From the NCBI RefSeq assembly GCF_044386045.1, contig NZ_JBISCD010000040.1, positions 434,001 through 498,000 on the forward strand: DNA of 64,000 nt. The letters are read 5' to 3'. Under the pieces are notes generated by a model that saw nothing but the letters and a program-made list of their open reading frames with translations, did not search any database and was not told the DNA's origin. The position numbers and the translations under genes were made by a program. Origin of the DNA: Thalassobellus sediminis (lineage in GTDB: Bacteria; Bacteroidota; Bacteroidia; Flavobacteriales; Flavobacteriaceae). Below are positions 62,030-64,000 of the stretch, in pieces; the stretch's first letter is position 1; every line of letters starts with the position of its first letter.

Positions 62030-62650
62030 CTAAGTTAAACTAGAAAAAACAAATTTCATTTCGGTTGCTATTTGCAAACTTCTTTTTAAATACGTCTCTG
62101 TTTGCTGTGAGGTACCATCAGATTTTTTTGGGTCTTCGTATGTTATTGCTATACGTTTATCGCATCCAAAAACCATAGGGCAACCTTTATCTGCTGAAGA
62201 ACAAGTCATAATTGCTACAAATTCTGAAGCAGGATTAAAATCATCACTAAATTGCTTAGAAAATGCGATAACAGCAGGTTCGTTTTCAGAAAACTTAATA
62301 CTATAAACAGGATTATTCTCTTCTGAAAGCTTAGAAATTTTAAACCCTTGATTTGTTAAAGTCTCTCCTACTTTTGGAAACATGGCGGTTGCTTCTGTAC
62401 CTCCAGAATAACAAGACACATTATTAATATTATAATAAGCAGCCATAGTTTGTGCCCAAATTTGAGATAAATGACTACGGCGTGAATTATGCGTGCAAAT
62501 AAAATTTAAGCGAATAGGTTGCTTTGCTTCAAGCTTATCTTTTAAATAATCTATTAAGCCTTGAAGGGTTTCTTGTCTTTCCTCAGAAATTTCATTTATT
62601 TCTAGTGAATCTATACTATTAGAAATTTCAGTAAATAATGTTTTATTCAT
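62030..62650 (-). CDS. arsC: Thioredoxin-type arsenate reductase / low-molecular-weight phosphatase
   Basis: ATG 62650 (MNKTLFTEISNS) gives 206 residues; a longer frame starts with TTG. The P-loop CTHNSRRS (CX5R) and the later Asp region are those of LMW phosphatases. A second pair of cysteines spaced as in Staphylococcus ArsC (CSSADKGC) is present in MTCSSADKGCPMVFGCDKR, so it should reduce arsenate to arsenite via a disulfide cascade with thioredoxin. An extra N-terminal helix of about 50 residues precedes the catalytic domain. It starts 11 nt after the DUF6428 stop and is the last gene of the operon. Confidence 0.85.
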   Translation of the reverse strand: MNKTLFTEISNSIDSLEINEISEERQETLQGLIDYLKDKLEAKQPIRLNFICTHNSRRSHLSQIWAQTMAAYYNINNVSCYSGGTEATAMFPKVGETLTNQGFKISKLSEENNPVYSIKFSENEPAVIAFSKQFSDDFNPASEFVAIMTCSSADKGCPMVFGCDKRIAITYEDPKKSDGTSQQTETYLKRSLQIATEMKFVFSSLT

Positions 62651-62661
62651 ATTATCTATAA

Positions 62662-63156
62662 TTAACAGCAATTTCCATCAGGTGAACAACAAGGTTCGTT
62701 ACTTGAAACCGTTTCTTCTACCTCTGGAACACCACATATTTCTTTGGCTTTACAATCTGTTTTTTCAACGGCTAATTTAACTATTAAATTATTGCCTCGT
62801 ATATCAAAATCGTTAACAAATAACTGTGCCGTATGAAATGTTGCATTGCTATATTCAAATTTTACCTCAGTATCTAAAACATAAGGTTTCATTTTACCAA
62901 CTTTTTTAAGAATTGCTAATGCTTTATAAACAGTCATGTATTCCGTTTTACCTAATTCACTTGGGCTTTCCCAAAGTTGAATAATGGTTTCTTTCCATGC
63001 ATCTGTTTGCGAACCACAATCTACAGAATCAACTGTTAAATGTTTCACTTCAGTAATATGATAATTAGCTCCAACTAATAAATTTGGAGCGTATTCAAAC
63101 AATAAAGATTTGTCTTGATTAGCTTCTAATACTTTAAATAATTCTTGTGTTTTCAT
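62662..63156 (-). CDS. DUF6428 family protein, cysteine-rich C-terminus
   Basis: The 164-residue product is the DUF6428 protein usually found between arsR and an arsC-like gene in Bacteroidota. The N-terminal 135 residues form an alpha/beta domain (LLFEYAPNLLVGANYHITEVKH, VDCGSQTDAWKETIIQLWESP). The C-terminus ends EPCCSPDGNCC with further cysteines in TDCKAKEICG, eight or so in about 40 residues, suggesting metal(loid) binding. The function is unknown; a role in arsenic or metal handling is inferred from context and cysteines. Confidence 0.83.
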   Translation of the reverse strand: MKTQELFKVLEANQDKSLLFEYAPNLLVGANYHITEVKHLTVDSVDCGSQTDAWKETIIQLWESPSELGKTEYMTVYKALAILKKVGKMKPYVLDTEVKFEYSNATFHTAQLFVNDFDIRGNNLIVKLAVEKTDCKAKEICGVPEVEETVSSNEPCCSPDGNCC

Positions 63157-63256
63157 AATTAAGTAATTTTATTTTCCTTCCCTCAAAAGAGGAAATTTTT
63201 TCTTTATTTTATTTTCAATTTAAAAGATTTCTGTCTTTGCAGTAATGACAAAAAGT

Positions 63257-63580
63257 TTAACAACAGTTAGACTTAGTTGTATTAAAAAACATGTTTAATT
63301 GATTCTGGAGTTCTATCCATCGTTCTACATTAATACAATAACACATGCTTTTCCCTTCTACTTCTCCTTTAAGCAAACCAATACTTTTTAATTCTTTTAA
63401 ATGTTGCGATATCGTAGCTTGTGCTAAACCAATTTCCTCAACTAAATCATTACAGATACAAGTATTTTGACTACTTATATATTGAAGTATGGCAACACGT
63501 GCTGGATGACCTAGCACTTTAAAAAACTGTGCTAAATCATTTTGCTTTTCAGTAAACATATCTGTTTTAGTAATTCCCAT
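63257..63580 (-). CDS. arsR: ArsR-family metalloregulator
   Basis: ATG 63580 (MGITKTDMFTEKQ) gives 107 residues; longer frames use poor start codons. It is a winged-helix repressor: FKVLGHPARVAILQYI (helix 1-2), the metal-sensing NTCICNDLVEEIGLAQATISQHLKEL with CxC in the recognition-helix region as in As(III)-sensing ArsR, and GLLKGEVEGKSMCYCIN. A C-terminal NCC adds further thiols. It should repress this operon and release on arsenite or antimonite. It is first in the arsR-DUF6428-arsC unit, and a 12-bp palindrome lies upstream. Confidence 0.9.
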   Translation of the reverse strand: MGITKTDMFTEKQNDLAQFFKVLGHPARVAILQYISSQNTCICNDLVEEIGLAQATISQHLKELKSIGLLKGEVEGKSMCYCINVERWIELQNQLNMFFNTTKSNCC

Positions 63581-63595
63581 ATTCTTGTTATTTAT

Positions 63596-63607
63596 ATATT
63601 GCAATAT
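63596..63607 (-). promoter_or_regulatory. Candidate ArsR operator
   Basis: ATATTGCAATAT is a perfect 12-bp palindrome, 15 nt upstream of the arsR ATG, the expected place for autoregulation. Confidence 0.5.
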
Positions 63608-63675
63608 TACGATGTTAATTTTAAATAAAAAAGTCAAAACGTATTTTTTTGACTTTTTTTAGAATATCTATCTAA

Positions 63676-64000
63676 TTAAAACCAAGGTTTTTTTCCAACT
63701 TGGTATGTGTTATAAAATTCTTCATCTGATTTTGTTAAGTAGATAATACCTTCAATTAAACCAATTAAAGGAGAGATATATATAGTTAAGGCCCCAATAA
63801 TTAAACACATCAATGGTATTGATATAACTGTAATACATAACATTATAATACCTTCTTTTTGATAACCAAGGATAAATTTATGAACTCCAAAAACTCCAAG
63901 TAAAATACCTAAAACACCTGCTAGCACTTTTTTATTTTCTCCAGTTGCTTTATCAAAGGTTTCTTTGGCACTTTCTGCAAACTCTGATGCTGTTTCTTTA
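63676..64000 (-). CDS. TM2-domain membrane protein (5' end beyond the window)
   Basis: The frame is open to the right edge. The last 83 residues hold a TM2 domain: VLAGVLGILLGVFGVHKFILGYQKEGIIML, then a second membrane helix and a short C-terminus ending GKKPWF. Upstream in the same frame is a charged YtxH-like helix (KETASEFAESAKETFDKATG), so the real start lies beyond 64000 and the GTG at 63925-63927 is only an internal codon. TM2 proteins are of uncertain function. It is followed by the ars-type operon on the same strand with a 95-nt gap. Confidence 0.8.
   Translation of the reverse strand, partial: KETASEFAESAKETFDKATGENKKVLAGVLGILLGVFGVHKFILGYQKEGIIMLCITVISIPLMCLIIGALTIYISPLIGLIEGIIYLTKSDEEFYNTYQVGKKPWF

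Overview
The window is about 64 kb of AT-rich, densely coded chromosome from a member of the Bacteroidota, most likely the marine or aquatic Flavobacteriaceae. The pointers are the TAnnTTTG-type -7 promoter elements, TonB-dependent receptors with an N-terminal carboxypeptidase-like domain, a gliding/T9SS type-B C-terminal domain, lipoproteins with acidic export signals, and a gene content typical of the family. I see no insertion sequence, prophage, CRISPR array, tRNA or rRNA. Both ends cut through a gene: a secreted beta-propeller protein at the left edge and a TM2-domain protein at the right edge.

Layout. 1-3810: secreted propeller/PA protein and dGTPase. 3892-15014: a phosphate-acquisition island with a stand-alone carboxypeptidase-like domain protein, a TonB-dependent receptor, a surface lipoprotein, a small MORN-like protein, a probable small RNA, an OprP/OprO-type porin, a PiT transporter fused to a PhoU-like domain, and a Na/Pi cotransporter. 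15073-20953: nucleoside phosphorylase, OmpA-type lipoprotein, class I ribonucleotide reductase (nrdB-nrdA) and a DUF3109 protein. 21141-30602: MarC protein, a one-domain flavoprotein, a very large T9SS cargo protein, S41 protease, dCMP deaminase, HupE/UreJ protein, lipoprotein, TPR and CBS proteins. 30799-38544: PD40-CehA-type metallohydrolase, GIDE-domain protein, small accessory genes, a short SSB and nadA-nadB. 38770-43527: a conserved but unrecognised cysteine-containing protein opposite PEP carboxylase. 43841-54459: nitrogen assimilation (porin, two Amt transporters, a PII protein, gltB-gltD). 54621-61983: a secreted hydrolase, fructose-bisphosphatase, a GNAT protein, aspartate kinase and an OlsF-like fused acyltransferase. 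61984-64000: an arsenic-type operon (arsR, DUF6428, arsC-like) and the TM2 gene.

The strongest new signal is regulatory. Five plus-strand promoters between 3892 and 10824 carry direct repeats close to TTAACAT at an 11-bp period (7-bp unit plus 4-bp spacer, the geometry of a PhoB box). In all five, one repeat has its C exactly 29 nt before the G of a TTTG -7 element, and in the four that precede a gene the ATG follows that G by 24-25 nt. One of the five drives no protein gene: it is followed about 80 nt later by a strong intrinsic terminator, which predicts a phosphate-regulated small RNA of about 105 nt just upstream of the phosphate porin gene.

Other points of interest are long perfect or near-perfect palindromes just upstream of two secreted-protein genes, an FNR/CRP-like 16-bp palindrome upstream of the unrecognised cysteine-containing protein, an 11-bp inverted repeat at the nadA start, and an inverted repeat between ssb and an HNH gene. 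All functional calls rest on reading the protein sequences by eye; no database search was possible.
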